A stretch of DNA of 64,000 bases from Rhodoferax sediminis (GCF_006970865.1 NZ_CP035503.1:1873001-1937000), one strand, 5' to 3'; positions 36,331 to 46,054 are shown, numbered from the stretch's first letter. Program-made: numbers and translations. Notes: generated by a model not told the origin, from the sequence alone.

Positions 36331-36873
36331 GTGCAAAACAAGAAGCCCAGCGGTGCCAGGCAAGGCACACCGGTACCCCGCATCATCAAGAAATACCCCA
36401 ACCGGCGGCTCTACGACACCGACACCTCCACCTACATCACATTGGCCGAAGTCAGGCACCTGGTGATGGATTCCGAGCCCTTCGTGGTGCGCGACGCCAA
36501 GACCAACGAGGACCTGACGCGCAGCATCCTGCTGCAAATCATCCTGGAAGCGGAGGCCGGCGGCGCGCCGATGTTCACCGAAGCGGTGCTGGCCAACATC
36601 ATCCGCTTCTACGGCAATGCGATGCAGGGCTTCATGGGCACTTACCTTGAGAAAAACGTGCAGGCCTTCATGGACCTGCAAGCCAAGATGAGCGAGCAGG
36701 CCAAGGGCTTGACGCCTGAAATGCTGGCGCAACTCATGAACATGCAGTCGCCGATGATGCAGGGCTTGATGGGCAGCTATGTTGAGCAGTCCAAAAGCAT
36801 GTTTGTGCAAATGCAGGAGCAAATGCGCGAACAGACGGAGCAGATGCTCGGGGCTTTCGGATTGAAGCGTTGA
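36331..36873 (+). CDS. phaR: Polyhydroxyalkanoate synthesis repressor PhaR
   Basis: A 180-residue regulator that couples phasin expression to PHA granules. The N-terminal DNA-binding domain carries RIIKKYPNRRLYDTDTSTYI and LAEVRHLVM. The C-terminal half is Met/Gln-rich and helical, thought to bind granules or oligomerise. The GTG start at 36331 was chosen because GGAGGA lies 9 bases upstream; an ATG at 36277 would sit in the operator-like region. PHA synthase genes are not in the window. Confidence 0.93.
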   Translation: MQNKKPSGARQGTPVPRIIKKYPNRRLYDTDTSTYITLAEVRHLVMDSEPFVVRDAKTNEDLTRSILLQIILEAEAGGAPMFTEAVLANIIRFYGNAMQGFMGTYLEKNVQAFMDLQAKMSEQAKGLTPEMLAQLMNMQSPMMQGLMGSYVEQSKSMFVQMQEQMREQTEQMLGAFGLKR

Positions 36874-36930
36874 TTCCGGTTCTGCGACTCGAGGCAGTCC
36901 GAGCGGCACAAGAACTGGGACAATAGCGGG

Positions 36931-38349
36931 ATGAGTGAAGCTATATCTCCTGTGCGCAAATCGTCGGCCATTCCCAAAGTGGGCTTTGTCAGCCTGGGCT
37001 GTCCCAAGGCACTGACCGATTCCGAATTGATCCTCACCCAGCTCAGTGCCGAGGGCTACCAGACCTCCAAGACCTTCGAAGGCGCCGATCTGGTGATCGT
37101 GAATACCTGCGGCTTCATTGACGACGCCGTCAAGGAAAGCCTGGACACCATTGGCGAAGCGCTGGCCGAGAACGGCCGGGTCATCGTGACGGGCTGCCTC
37201 GGCGCCAAAAAGGTGTCGGGCGCCGCGGGCGAGGGCGATGTGAACCTGGTGCGAAAGATGCACCCCAGCGTGCTGGCTGTGACGGGTCCGCACGCCACGC
37301 AGGAAGTGATGGATGCGGTGCATTTGAACCTGCCCAAGCCGCATGATCCCTTTCTGGACCTGGTACCCAACTCGTTCGGCATTGCGGGCATCAAGCTCAC
37401 GCCGCGGCACTACGCGTACCTGAAGATCAGCGAAGGCTGCAACCACCGCTGCACGTTTTGCATCATTCCGTCGATGCGCGGCGATCTGGTCTCGCGCCCC
37501 ATCGGGGATGTGTTGGGCGAGGCGCGTGCCCTGTTCGCGGGCGGCGTGAAGGAACTGCTGGTGATCAGCCAGGACACCTCGGCCTATGGCGTCGACGTGA
37601 AGTACCGCACCGGGTTCTGGGATGGCAAGCCGGTCAAGACCCGCATGCTGGAGCTGGTCCAGGCGCTGGGCGAGATTGCGGAGCCCTACGGCGCCTGGGT
37701 CCGGCTGCACTATGTGTATCCGTACCCGAGCGTGGATGAGGTGATCTCGCTGATGGCCACCGGCAGCGTGTTGCCCTATCTGGACGTGCCGTTCCAGCAC
37801 AGCCACCCCGATGTGCTCAGGCGCATGAAGCGTCCAGCCAGCGGTGAAAAAAATCTGGAGCGGCTCGCGCGCTGGCGCGAGATGTGTCCCGAGATCGTGG
37901 TGCGCAGCACCTTCATCGCCGGGTTTCCGGGCGAGACCGAGGAGGAGTTTACGCACCTGCTGGACTTCATGCGCGAGGCGCAGATTGACCGCGCGGGCTG
38001 CTTTGCCTATAGCCCGGTGGATGGCGCGGCGGCCAACGACATTCCCGGCATGCTGCCTCTGGCGCTGCGCGAGGAACGGCGCGCGCGCTTCATGGCGGTG
38101 GCCGAGGCCGTGTCGGCGGCCAAACTGCAAAGGCGCGTGGGCGCCACGATGCAGGTGCTCGTCGATTCAGCGCCGGGCATGGGGAAAAAGGGCGGTATCG
38201 GTCGAACCTACGCCGACGCGCCCGAGATCGATGGCACGGTGAAGCTGCTGCCACCCGAGAAGATCAGCAAGACGTTGAAGGTCGGGGAATTCACCAAAGC
38301 GCGGATTGTTGGAACACAAGGGCATGACCTCGTTGCCGTGCCTTTTTGA
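36931..38349 (+). CDS. rimO: Ribosomal protein S12 methylthiotransferase RimO
   Basis: A 472-residue radical-SAM enzyme that adds a methylthio group to an aspartate of S12. The N-terminal UPF0004 domain has [14 protein letters not shown] and NTCGFIDDA. The radical-SAM CxxxCxxC is in CNHRCTFC. The [17 protein letters not shown] [18 protein letters not shown] region and the C-terminal TRAM domain complete the family layout. The N-terminal extension of about 12 residues ([12 protein letters not shown]) is not conserved. Length fits the family. Confidence 0.96.
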   Translation: MSEAISPVRKSSAIPKVGFVSLGCPKALTDSELILTQLSAEGYQTSKTFEGADLVIVNTCGFIDDAVKESLDTIGEALAENGRVIVTGCLGAKKVSGAAGEGDVNLVRKMHPSVLAVTGPHATQEVMDAVHLNLPKPHDPFLDLVPNSFGIAGIKLTPRHYAYLKISEGCNHRCTFCIIPSMRGDLVSRPIGDVLGEARALFAGGVKELLVISQDTSAYGVDVKYRTGFWDGKPVKTRMLELVQALGEIAEPYGAWVRLHYVYPYPSVDEVISLMATGSVLPYLDVPFQHSHPDVLRRMKRPASGEKNLERLARWREMCPEIVVRSTFIAGFPGETEEEFTHLLDFMREAQIDRAGCFAYSPVDGAAANDIPGMLPLALREERRARFMAVAEAVSAAKLQRRVGATMQVLVDSAPGMGKKGGIGRTYADAPEIDGTVKLLPPEKISKTLKVGEFTKARIVGTQGHDLVAVPF

Positions 38350-38360
38350 GCAGCGTCCAG

Positions 38361-38393
38361 ACAACAAAAAAGCCACTGAATACTCAGTGGCTT
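38361..38393 (-). terminator. Intrinsic terminator of tRNA-Leu
   Basis: AAGCCACTGA (38370-38379), loop ATAC, TCAGTGGCTT (38384-38393): a 10-bp perfect stem. On the - strand it is followed by T6 and then GTTGT (complement of 38361-38370), a classical intrinsic terminator 24 bases after the tRNA-Leu 3' end. On the + strand no U-tract follows, so rimO transcripts may read through. Confidence 0.85.
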
Positions 38394-38417
38394 GCATGCA
38401 TAAAAATTAATTTATAT

Positions 38418-38502
<85 letters not shown>

Positions 38503-38520
38503 ATCTCAGGAAAGAGAGAG

Positions 38521-38526
38521 ATTGTA
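38521..38526 (-). promoter_or_regulatory. -10 box of tRNA-Leu overlapping the rnr start
   Basis: ATTGTA on the + strand reads TACAAT on the - strand, about 18 bases upstream of the tRNA-Leu 5' end. It overlaps the first codons that rnr could use, so transcription of the tRNA and translation initiation of rnr share the same bases. Confidence 0.6.
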
Positions 38527-40766
38527 TCAAAAATATTAGCCAAACCAGCGGCCTGCTGGACGAAGTTGAAGGAACCATCCAGGGCCATCGCGATGGCCAC
38601 GGGTTTGTGATCCGCGATGACGGTGAAGCCGACATCTACCTGCCCCCAAACGAAATGCGCGCGGTGCTGCACAAGGACCGCGTCAAGGCGCGCGTCGTGC
38701 GCAGCGACCGCAAAGGCCGGCCCGAAGGCCGGGTGGTTGAAATTGTCGAGCGGCCCAAACAGCCCATCATTGGCCGGCTGCTACAAGAAAGTGGTGTCTG
38801 GCTGGTCGCGCCCGAAGACAAACGCTACGGGCAGGATGTTCTGATTCCCAAAGGAGCGACCGGCACCGCCAAGCCCGGCCAGGTGGTGGTGGTGGAATTG
38901 ACCGAGCCGCCGGCCCTGTTCGGCCAGCCGGTGGGTCGCGTGTGCGAGGTGCTGGGCGAGGTCGATGATCCCGGCATGGAAATTGAAATTGCCGTGCGCA
39001 AATACAGCGTCCCGCATGAGTTTTCCGAAGCCTGTATCGCACAGGCACGCGCGTTGCCCGACAAGGTTCGTCCTCAGGACAAACTGCACCGGGTTGATTT
39101 GACGGATGTGCCGCTGGTGACGATCGACGGTGAAGACGCACGCGATTTTGACGATGCCGTGTACTGCGAGCCTGCCAGGGTCGGCCGTGGCAAGGGCTGG
39201 CGTCTGCTGGTGGCAATTGCCGATGTGAGCCACTATGTCCAGACCGGCAGCGCCATCGACATCGACGCCTATGACCGTGCCACCAGCGTGTACTTTCCGC
39301 GTCGCGTGATTCCGATGCTGCCCGAGAAACTGTCCAACGGGCTGTGCTCGCTGAATCCCGACGTCGAGCGGCTGTGCATGGTCTGCGACATGCTGGTGAC
39401 GGCCAAGGGCGACGTGCATGCGTACCAGTTCTACCCGGCCGTGATGTTCAGCCACGCGCGCTTTACCTACACCGAGGTGGCGGCCATTCTGGGCAACACG
39501 CGCGGCCCGGAGGCGCTGCGCCGCAAGGAGCGCGTGGCCGACCTGCTGAACCTGCACGATGTGTACCGCGCCCTGCTGGCCGCGCGCAATGTGCGCGGTG
39601 CGGTGGACTTCGAGACCACCGAGACGCAGATCATCTGCGACGACAACGGCCGCATTGAAAAAATCGTGCCGCGCACCCGCAACGACGCGCACCGCCTGAT
39701 CGAAGAAGCGATGCTGGCGGCCAATGTGTGCAGTGCCGACTACATCATGCAAAGCAAGCACCCGGGCCTGTTCCGCGTGCACGAAGGCCCGACGCCCGAG
39801 AAGCAGGAGATTCTGCGCAATTACCTCAAGGCCCTCGGCATCGGGATGAACATCGGCGACAACCCCAAGCCCGGCGATTTCCAGGCCATCGCAAGCGCCA
39901 CGAAGGACCGCCCCGACGCGCAGCAAATCCATTCGATGCTGCTGCGCTCGATGCAGCAGGCCATCTACACGCCCGTCAACAGCGGCCACTTCGGGCTCGC
40001 CTACGATGCCTATACCCACTTCACCAGCCCGATCCGCCGCTACCCCGATCTGCTGGTGCACCGGGTCATCAAGGCGATTCTGGGCCAGACCAAGTACCAG
40101 TTGCCCGTGCTGCCGACACCCGGTGAAGCGCATGCCAAGCTGGCCAAGCGCCTGCAAAAGGGGCAGGCTTCGCGCCTGCCCAAGCATGCCGGCGAGCCCG
40201 ATCACAAGCCGGAAAAACTCAGCCTCGAGATGCTGGCCTGGGAGGCGGCGGGCCTGCACTGCAGCGCCAACGAGCGGCGCGCCGACGAGGCCAGCCGCGA
40301 TGTGGAGGCCTGGCTCAAGTGCAAGTACATGCGCGAGCACCTTGGCGAGGAGTATGGAGGCGTGGTCACCGCGGCCACGAGCTTTGGTATCTTCGTCACG
40401 CTGGATGCCATGTATGTCGAAGGCCTGGTGCACATTACCGAGCTCGGCGGCGAATACTTCCGCTTCGACGAGGCCAGGCAGGAACTGCGCGGCGAGCGCA
40501 CTGGCACCCGCTATGCCATCGGTACACGCGTGCGGGTGCAGGTCAGCCGCGTGGACCTCGATGGCCGGCGGATCGACTTCCGGCTGGTGCAGGAAAACGA
40601 AGAGCTGCTGCCGCGCGCCATGAAAGACAAGGGTGTGGCGCGCGAGGGTGCAAGCCAGGTGGCAGCGCTGGAGCGAGCCGGCCCGCCGTCGGGCAAACGC
40701 TCCCCCAAAATACCCCAACCCGTGGCCAAGAAGGCCGAGGCCAATCGGCGCAAGCCCAGGCGCTAG
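38526..40766 (+). CDS. rnr: Ribonuclease R (start codon uncertain)
   Basis: About 746 residues, a 3'-5' exoribonuclease with cold-shock domains, the RNB catalytic domain (IDGEDARDFDDAVYCE with the metal-binding aspartates) and a C-terminal S1 domain (GGVVTAATSFGIFVTLDAMYVEG). The tail is Lys/Pro-rich. No ATG, GTG or TTG is in frame between the tRNA-Leu gene and the conserved N-terminus LLDEVEGTIQGHRDGHGFVI. The best-spaced purine tract (AGGAAAGAGAGAG, 38507-38519) points to ATC at 38526, with ATT at 38535 as the alternative. A GTG at 38475 would start inside the antisense of the tRNA. The start given is tentative. Confidence 0.9.
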   Translation: MKNISQTSGLLDEVEGTIQGHRDGHGFVIRDDGEADIYLPPNEMRAVLHKDRVKARVVRSDRKGRPEGRVVEIVERPKQPIIGRLLQESGVWLVAPEDKRYGQDVLIPKGATGTAKPGQVVVVELTEPPALFGQPVGRVCEVLGEVDDPGMEIEIAVRKYSVPHEFSEACIAQARALPDKVRPQDKLHRVDLTDVPLVTIDGEDARDFDDAVYCEPARVGRGKGWRLLVAIADVSHYVQTGSAIDIDAYDRATSVYFPRRVIPMLPEKLSNGLCSLNPDVERLCMVCDMLVTAKGDVHAYQFYPAVMFSHARFTYTEVAAILGNTRGPEALRRKERVADLLNLHDVYRALLAARNVRGAVDFETTETQIICDDNGRIEKIVPRTRNDAHRLIEEAMLAANVCSADYIMQSKHPGLFRVHEGPTPEKQEILRNYLKALGIGMNIGDNPKPGDFQAIASATKDRPDAQQIHSMLLRSMQQAIYTPVNSGHFGLAYDAYTHFTSPIRRYPDLLVHRVIKAILGQTKYQLPVLPTPGEAHAKLAKRLQKGQASRLPKHAGEPDHKPEKLSLEMLAWEAAGLHCSANERRADEASRDVEAWLKCKYMREHLGEEYGGVVTAATSFGIFVTLDAMYVEGLVHITELGGEYFRFDEARQELRGERTGTRYAIGTRVRVQVSRVDLDGRRIDFRLVQENEELLPRAMKDKGVAREGASQVAALERAGPPSGKRSPKIPQPVAKKAEANRRKPRR

Positions 40767-40814
40767 CCGGCCGGCGCCACATCACTCCACTCGACAGGCA
40801 GGAGAACGTTGAAA

Positions 40815-41570
40815 ATGACCACTCACAATAAAGTCGCGATCGTCACCGGCGCCGGCACCGGCATCGGCAAGGCCGCCGCGTTGGCGCTGCTGGGGGACGG
40901 TTACCGCGTCGCGCTGGCGGGGCGCCGCATGGCGCCGCTGGAGCAGGTGATTGCCGAGTCCGGCGCGCCCGGCCAGGCCATCGCGGTTTCCACCGACGTG
41001 ACGAACCCCGCCTCGGTGCAGGCGCTGTTTGATGCGACCGTGAAAGCCTTTGGCCGGGTCGATGTGCTGTTCAACAATGCCGGCGTGGGCGCGCCACCCG
41101 TGCCACTCGAAGACCTGACGCTGGCGCAGTGGCAAAACGTGGTGGACATCAATCTCACGGGCATGTTCCTGTGCATCCAGGCGGCTTTTCGGACCATGAA
41201 GGCGCAGTTGCCCCGGGGCGGGCGCATCATCAACAACGGCTCGATTTCGGCCACCACGCCGCGTCCGAATTCGATTGCCTATACGGCCACCAAGCATGGC
41301 GTGTCGGGCCTGACCAAGACCGCGTCGCTGGACGGGCGCAAGTACGATATCGCGGTGGGCCAGATCGACATCGGCAACGCCGCCACCGAGATGGCCGAGC
41401 GCATGGCGACCGGTATTTTGCAGGCCAATGGCGAGATCGCCGTCGAGCCGCTGATGGACGTGGGCATCGTGGGGCAGTCGGTGGTCTACATGGCCAGCCT
41501 GCCTTTGACCGCGAACGTGATGTTCCACACCGTCATGGCGACCAAGATGCCGTTTGCCGGGCGCGGCTGA
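40815..41570 (+). CDS. SDR-family oxidoreductase
   Basis: A 251-residue short-chain dehydrogenase. The cofactor loop is [14 protein letters not shown], the NNAG motif is FNNAGVG, the catalytic Ser is in [10 protein letters not shown], and the Tyr-Lys pair is in AYTATKHG. The C-terminus is somewhat unusual (VFHT-type [16 protein letters not shown]), so the substrate is unclear. AGGAG at 40800-40804 allows either ATG 40815 or a TTG at 40809. It is convergent with nnr and follows rnr by 48 bases. Confidence 0.88.
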   Translation: MTTHNKVAIVTGAGTGIGKAAALALLGDGYRVALAGRRMAPLEQVIAESGAPGQAIAVSTDVTNPASVQALFDATVKAFGRVDVLFNNAGVGAPPVPLEDLTLAQWQNVVDINLTGMFLCIQAAFRTMKAQLPRGGRIINNGSISATTPRPNSIAYTATKHGVSGLTKTASLDGRKYDIAVGQIDIGNAATEMAERMATGILQANGEIAVEPLMDVGIVGQSVVYMASLPLTANVMFHTVMATKMPFAGRG

Positions 41571-41598
41571 TCGCCGTTCCCCGGGCGCGGCAGACAAG

Positions 41599-43095
41599 TT
41601 AACGGTTGGCCGCGGCGAGTTCCCCGGCCGTCAGAGCGCGGTCCTCGGGCCAGCGGTCGGCGGCCAGCCCATGCTGGTACACGGCTTCGCACGCGGCCTG
41701 GAACGCCGGCCGGCCGGCCGCCAGTCGCGCGCCGATCATGCCGGCCAGCACATCGCCGGTGCCGGCGGTGGCCAGCCGCGCGTTGCCGGTGGGGTTGATG
41801 GCTGCAACCTGTCCCGGCGCCGCGATCACGGTGCCCGAGCCCTTGAGCACAACCACGCAGCCGAAGCGTTCCACCAATTGCTGCGCGGCGCCCAGCCGGT
41901 CGGCCTGAATCTGGACCGCGCTGGCGCCCAGCAGCCGCGCGGCCTCCAGCGGGTGCGGCGTCAGCACCGTCGCGCGGGCGCTGCCATCACGCCCGGTCCG
42001 CGCGCGCAACAGCGTTTGCAGCTGCGTGTCGGTTGCTATTGAATTGAGAGCGTCTGCATCAATCACGGCATGGGCTGCGGTCGAGAATACCTTGGGAAGA
42101 AGGTGGCGCACTGCGTCTCCGCCACCACAGCCGCAGACCGCCGTCATGGGTGCCAGGTCGAGCGACGAGGCGCAGCGCAGCATGAGTTCCGGCTGACTCG
42201 TATCGACCGGCATGGCTTGCGGGTCCAGCAGCGCGACGAAGACGCGGCCCGCGCCGCCGTGCAAGGCGGCGCAGGCCGCCAGCAGCGCCGCGCCCGCCAT
42301 GCCGGGCGCGCCGCCGATGACGGCCACGTCGCCGTAGCTGCCCTTGTGCGTGGCGTGTGCGCGCGGGCCGTCCAGAGGCGGCCCCTGCAATATGGCGGCG
42401 GGGGTCTGGGCGGCGCTGTCCACGCCCAAGTCGTGAAACCAGACCTGGCCTGCGGCGTCGCGCCCGTGGGCGGTGAACAGGCCCGGTTTCAATGTCAGCA
42501 GACTCAGCGTATATTGAGCATGAAAACCACCTGCAGCCCTTATGGAGATTGCAGACTCAGCTATTGGGTTTGTAGCAAACGTGCCCGTGTCGGCATTCAT
42601 CCCGGACGGCAAGTCGACGGCCAGCACGGGCGCGACGCCGCGGCTGAACCGGGCGATCCACTCGGCCATGCGGCCCTCGGGTGCCCGGGCGCTGCCGATG
42701 CCGAGCAAGGCGTCGATGCACAGGTCCTGGCGCGTGAGGGCGGTGGGCGGCGCGGCGGCCAGCACCACACCCGCCTGCCGCGCCCGCGCCAGCGCGGCCA
42801 GGCTGTCCGCCGGGGCCTTGGCCTCATCGCCCAGCCAGGTTACGACGGGCTGCTTGCCCCAGCGCTGCAGGTGCGCGGCAGCCTCCAGCCCGTCGCCGCC
42901 GTTGTTGCCCGGCCCGCAGGCGATCCAGACGGTGCGCGCATGCGGCGCCAGCGCCAGCGCCAGCCGGGCCGTGGCGAGCCCGGCGCGCTGCATCAGCGTG
43001 TGCGGCGGCAACGCAGCCGTGGCCGCCTGTTCGAGGCGACGGGTCGCGGCGATGTCGAACAGCGGGTGCGGGTGGTCGGGGGTGATGCGGAGCAT
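41599..43095 (-). CDS. nnrD-nnrE: Bifunctional NAD(P)H-hydrate epimerase / ADP-dependent dehydratase
   Basis: A 498-residue repair enzyme. The N-terminal YjeF_N domain epimerises damaged NAD(P)H hydrates; it carries ACGPGNNGGDG (60-70) and the AVDLPSGMNADTG loop. The C-terminal domain (about 230-498) dehydrates with ADP; it has GGAPGMAGAALLAA and the late GNARLATAGTGDVLAG motif. The start MLRITPDH at 43095 was chosen over open sequence upstream. Residues 178-187 are encoded by dispersed element copy F, and low-GC codons (TTT GCT ACA AAC CCA ATA) surround it. A further degenerate element-like patch lies near 42035. Confidence 0.93.
   Translation of the reverse strand: MLRITPDHPHPLFDIAATRRLEQAATAALPPHTLMQRAGLATARLALALAPHARTVWIACGPGNNGGDGLEAAAHLQRWGKQPVVTWLGDEAKAPADSLAALARARQAGVVLAAAPPTALTRQDLCIDALLGIGSARAPEGRMAEWIARFSRGVAPVLAVDLPSGMNADTGTFATNPIAESAISIRAAGGFHAQYTLSLLTLKPGLFTAHGRDAAGQVWFHDLGVDSAAQTPAAILQGPPLDGPRAHATHKGSYGDVAVIGGAPGMAGAALLAACAALHGGAGRVFVALLDPQAMPVDTSQPELMLRCASSLDLAPMTAVCGCGGGDAVRHLLPKVFSTAAHAVIDADALNSIATDTQLQTLLRARTGRDGSARATVLTPHPLEAARLLGASAVQIQADRLGAAQQLVERFGCVVVLKGSGTVIAAPGQVAAINPTGNARLATAGTGDVLAGMIGARLAAGRPAFQAACEAVYQHGLAADRWPEDRALTAGELAAANR
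42535..42564 (-). repeat. Dispersed element copy F, inside nnrD/E
   Basis: On the - strand ATAGCT (complement of 42559-42564), 19 bases, GGGCT (complement of 42535-42539). It is in the same orientation as the gene and read ATA-GCT ... AGG-GCT (Ile-Ala ... Arg-Ala), exactly the phase seen in ispD. Its right flank TTTTCATGCT is shared with the copy at 44619. Confidence 0.8.
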
Positions 43096-43167
43096 GGACC
43101 GATTGTGCCCAAGGCTGCGAAGCGCCGCCCCAAGCAAGTTCAGGCCGTGCGTGCACCGGCCGGCGCG

Positions 43168-44421
43168 TTAGCGCAACAGGCGCTCGATGTCCAGCCCTTC
43201 GAGATCGATTGCAGGCGCGCGGCCGGCGATCAGATCGGCCACGACGCGTGCACTGCCGCAACTCAGCGCCCAGCCGCTGGCGCCGTGGCCGATGTTCAGC
43301 CACAGGCCCGGCACGCCGCTGGCGCCGAGCACCGGCGGTCCGTCGGGCAGCATGGGGCGGGCGCCCTTCCATTCCTGCACGCCGCCGGACAACTGGGCCG
43401 CGCCGGGAAACCAGTCGTGCAGCACCTTGTACAGCGTCTGCAGCGAGGCGGCGCGCTTGTGGCCGGGCGCGCCGCCGATCTCGGCGCCGCCGGCCACGCG
43501 CACGCGCTGGCCCAGACGCGTGATGGCAACCTGGTAGCGCTCGTCCATGACGGCGCTGAGCGGTGCATTGAGCGGCTCGCGGATGTGCGCGCTGATCGAA
43601 TAGCCATACACCGGCGCGATGGGGACCGACAGGCCCAGCGGCTTGAGCAACGACGCCGAGGCCACGCCGGCGCACAGCACGAGCGTATCAAAGCGCCTGC
43701 GCTTGGCCTCGCCCGCTACATAAAGCGTAGCGGGTACGGATCTTCCGATGCGGGTGATCGTGGTATTGGGTAGAAAGCTGGCGCCCAGCAACTGGGCCCC
43801 GATCTTGAGCCCCATCGCGAACTGGCGGCAGTTGCCCACTTCGTCACGCGGCAGGTGGATGGCGCCTGCCAGCGCGGTGTCGGCGTTGAGCGCGGGCTCG
43901 ATCCGGCGTGCTTCAGCCGCGTCGACTTCCCTGAAGGCCACACCCGCGTCGCGGATCACCTGCAGTGCGGGTTGCGCCAGCTGCTGGTCTTTGCCGGAGC
44001 GCAGCAGCATCAGGTAGCCCTGGCTGCGTTCGTATTCCAGGGGCAGGTCGGCGCTCAGCTGGCGCAGCCGCTCGGAGCTGTAAAAAGCCAGCCGCTGCAG
44101 GCGCGCGCGATTCGCCAGGTAAGTCTCCAGCTTGCAGGCACGCCGCCACTTCCAGATCCAGGCCAGGTCGCCAGCCGAGAGCGGCCGGCCGATCCGGACC
44201 GCGGCGTGGCGGCTCAACAGGGAGCGCATGACCTTGGCCGGCATGCCCGGCGCGGCCCACGGCGTCACGGAGCCGGGAGCGACCATGCCGGCGGTGGCAA
44301 AGCTGGCTTCCTCGGCGGCGGCGGCGTGCCGCTCGAAGACGGTCACTTCATGGCCGTCGGCGGCCAGCTCATAGGCCGTGGTGACGCCGATGATGCCGGC
44401 GCCGATGATCGCGATTTTCAT
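43168..44421 (-). CDS. dadA: D-amino acid dehydrogenase, small subunit-like
   Basis: A 417-residue FAD enzyme that oxidises D-amino acids, feeding electrons to the respiratory chain. The N-terminal dinucleotide fold is IIGAGIIGVTTAYELA, followed by FERHAAAAEEASFATAGM, typical of DadA. The second FAD contact is near the C-terminus (LWLNIGHGASGWALSCGSARVVADL). It lies 72 bases after nnr's upstream end on the same strand. An internal 8-bp perfect hairpin lies at 43712-43734 within codons for PATLYVAGEA, an atypical patch. The alanine-catabolic partner (alr/dadX) is not nearby. Confidence 0.9.
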   Translation of the reverse strand: MKIAIIGAGIIGVTTAYELAADGHEVTVFERHAAAAEEASFATAGMVAPGSVTPWAAPGMPAKVMRSLLSRHAAVRIGRPLSAGDLAWIWKWRRACKLETYLANRARLQRLAFYSSERLRQLSADLPLEYERSQGYLMLLRSGKDQQLAQPALQVIRDAGVAFREVDAAEARRIEPALNADTALAGAIHLPRDEVGNCRQFAMGLKIGAQLLGASFLPNTTITRIGRSVPATLYVAGEAKRRRFDTLVLCAGVASASLLKPLGLSVPIAPVYGYSISAHIREPLNAPLSAVMDERYQVAITRLGQRVRVAGGAEIGGAPGHKRAASLQTLYKVLHDWFPGAAQLSGGVQEWKGARPMLPDGPPVLGASGVPGLWLNIGHGASGWALSCGSARVVADLIAGRAPAIDLEGLDIERLLR

Positions 44422-44437
44422 GGATGGGGGGCGTTAA

Positions 44438-44459
44438 AAAAGCGGGCTGCGGCCCGCCA
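44438..44459 (-). terminator. Intrinsic terminator between amidase and dadA
   Basis: On the - strand GCGGGC pairs with GCCCGC around a 4-base loop (44444-44459) and is followed by T6 (complement of 44438-44443). It lies 16 bases before the dadA start, so it would stop transcripts from the amidase gene, and dadA needs its own promoter or read-through. Confidence 0.75.
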
Positions 44460-44460
44460 G

Positions 44461-44618
44461 ACAGGTGCCGAGGATATACGAGTGGCCAGGCTCGGGCTTT
44501 ACTTGAGCCGGCGCTGCAGAAGCACCAAGGCGGCCGCGGCCAGCGCCAGGCCGTGCGCCGCACCGGGCTTGAGCCGGCCGCTCGCCGGCCCGCAAGATTC
44601 AGCATGAAAAGTGCCTCC
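44461..44618. other. Gap between amidase and dadA: possible gene remnant
   Basis: This 158-base stretch has no intact gene that I can support. On the - strand, bases 44499-44590 read as a short hydrophobic tail ending AALVLLQRRLK then stop, like the C-terminal anchor of a lost membrane protein. No start or upstream homology is visible, so it is at best a remnant. Confidence 0.3.
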
Positions 44619-44648
44619 AGCCCATGAAGGCCATGGGCCAGTCGCTAT
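44619..44648 (-). repeat. Dispersed element copy I, beside the amidase stop
   Basis: On the - strand ATAGCG (complement of 44643-44648), 19 bases, GGGCT (complement of 44619-44623). The amidase TAA (complement of 44651-44653) lies 2 bases before it. Its right flank TTTTCATGCT matches copy F. Confidence 0.75.
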
Positions 44649-44650
44649 GG

Positions 44651-46027
44651 TTATTGAAGCGCCTGCTCGGCCTGCAGGGCAATGTTCAGCACCGTGTCGT
44701 CGCGCAGCGCGCCGTGCCACAGCATCAGGCCCACGGGCAACTCGTCGGCGGCGTGGCATGGAATCGAAATGGCGCAGCCGTCGAGCATGTTGACCACGCT
44801 GGTATTGCGCAGCAGCAGCGCGTTGACGCGAAAGAACTCGGCGTCGTGCGCCGCATCCTGCGCCGCGTCCCGCCCAAGGGCGGGGGCCACGTCGGCGATC
44901 ATAGGCGCCACGATGGGGACGGTCGGCGACAGCACGGCATCAAAACCCTGCAGGGCGGTTTCCACACCGGCAATCCAGCGGCCCCTGGCCTGCATCAGGT
45001 CGATGTATTCGTACGCCTTCATGGCGGCGCCGCGCTGGATGCGGGTCGCCACGCGCGGGTCGTAACCGGCCGCGTGGCGTTCCAGCAGGGGCCGGTGCCA
45101 GCTGTAGCTTTCCGCCGCGGAGAAACCGCCCGTGGACTGGAGCGCGCCGAGATCGCGAATCGCGGCCAGCGGAATCTCATCAATGCGGGCGCCGGCCGCG
45201 CGCAGCACCTGCAGCGTGCGCGCAAAGGCGCGCGCCACGGTGGCGTCGAGTGCATCCAGCATGCCCGTCGTGACCACTGCCAGGCGGTAGCTTGAGAGCG
45301 GAGCGTTGCTGCGGATGATGCGCCGGGCCGCCAGAATCTGGTGCACGAGCATGGCGTCGCGCACCGAGCGCGTCATCGCGCAGGCGGTGTCCAGCGTGCT
45401 CGACAGGGGCAGGGCGCCGTCCGTGGGGACCAGCCGCGCGGTGTTCTTGAAGCCCACGATGCCGTTCAGCGCAGCCGGGATGCGGATCGAGCCGCCGGTG
45501 TCGGACCCCAGACCGATGAACGCAGCCCCGGTCGCGACCGACACGGCGGCGCCCGAGGAGGAACCACCGGGAATGCGGGCTGGCGAGGCTGCGCCGCCCG
45601 CAGGCTGGTCGAACCGGCCGTCCCACGCCGCCGGAGTGCCGAAATGCGGATTGGTGCCCACACCCGAAAACGCGAATTCCACCATGTTGGTGCGGCCTAT
45701 CAGGGCGCCGCCGCCCGCCCGCAGGCGCGCGACGGCGGGGCAATCTGCGGTCGCGGCGGGCGCGTCGGCCAGCACGGCCGATCCGGCGGCCGTGGTCTGT
45801 CCTGCGATGTCGAAGAGGTCCTTGACCGAGACGGCGAGGCCGGCCAGCGGCTGGTGCCGGCCATCGACATCGGCGGCCACGCCCCGGGCCTCGTCGAACA
45901 TGGTTTTGAGGAACGCGTGGTCACAGGCGGGGGACCGGGCGGCGGCAATGGACTTTTCAATTTCCGCGCTCGCGCTGGTCTGGCCGGAGCGGATGTGTTG
46001 CAGGGTGGTGTGGAGGTCGGCGAGCAT
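44651..46027 (-). CDS. Amidase-signature family hydrolase
   Basis: A 458-residue amidase. The Ser-cisSer-Lys triad is complete: Lys69 in SVKDLFDIAG, the cis-Ser in GGSSSGA (156-158) and nucleophile Ser180 in DTGGSIR. The PxxxGR and ALNGIVGFK segments are typical. It hydrolyses amides, but members range from indoleacetamide to aryl and peptide amides, so the substrate is unknown. It is divergent from rpsB, and the rpsB extended -10 box lies just upstream of its start. Its stop abuts a dispersed element, and a terminator lies 190 bases beyond. Confidence 0.9.
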   Translation of the reverse strand: MLADLHTTLQHIRSGQTSASAEIEKSIAAARSPACDHAFLKTMFDEARGVAADVDGRHQPLAGLAVSVKDLFDIAGQTTAAGSAVLADAPAATADCPAVARLRAGGGALIGRTNMVEFAFSGVGTNPHFGTPAAWDGRFDQPAGGAASPARIPGGSSSGAAVSVATGAAFIGLGSDTGGSIRIPAALNGIVGFKNTARLVPTDGALPLSSTLDTACAMTRSVRDAMLVHQILAARRIIRSNAPLSSYRLAVVTTGMLDALDATVARAFARTLQVLRAAGARIDEIPLAAIRDLGALQSTGGFSAAESYSWHRPLLERHAAGYDPRVATRIQRGAAMKAYEYIDLMQARGRWIAGVETALQGFDAVLSPTVPIVAPMIADVAPALGRDAAQDAAHDAEFFRVNALLLRNTSVVNMLDGCAISIPCHAADELPVGLMLWHGALRDDTVLNIALQAEQALQ

Positions 46028-46045
46028 GATTTCAGAGGGGTGGTG

Positions 46046-46054
46046 TGCTAGAAT
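46046..46054 (+). promoter_or_regulatory. Extended -10 promoter of rpsB
   Basis: TGCTAGAAT (TG-N plus TAGAAT) is a good extended -10, about 170 bases upstream of the rpsB ATG. No strong -35 is seen at 17 bases upstream (ATGATT), as is common for extended -10 promoters. The transcript would begin near 46061 and carry a long structured leader. Confidence 0.55.

Noticed and set aside
42020..42060. GCTATTGAATTGAGAGC in nnrD/E, considered as another element copy.
   Set aside because: The flank resembles copy E, but the 19-base partner reads AGCGT-like rather than AGCCC, so the fixed geometry is not met.
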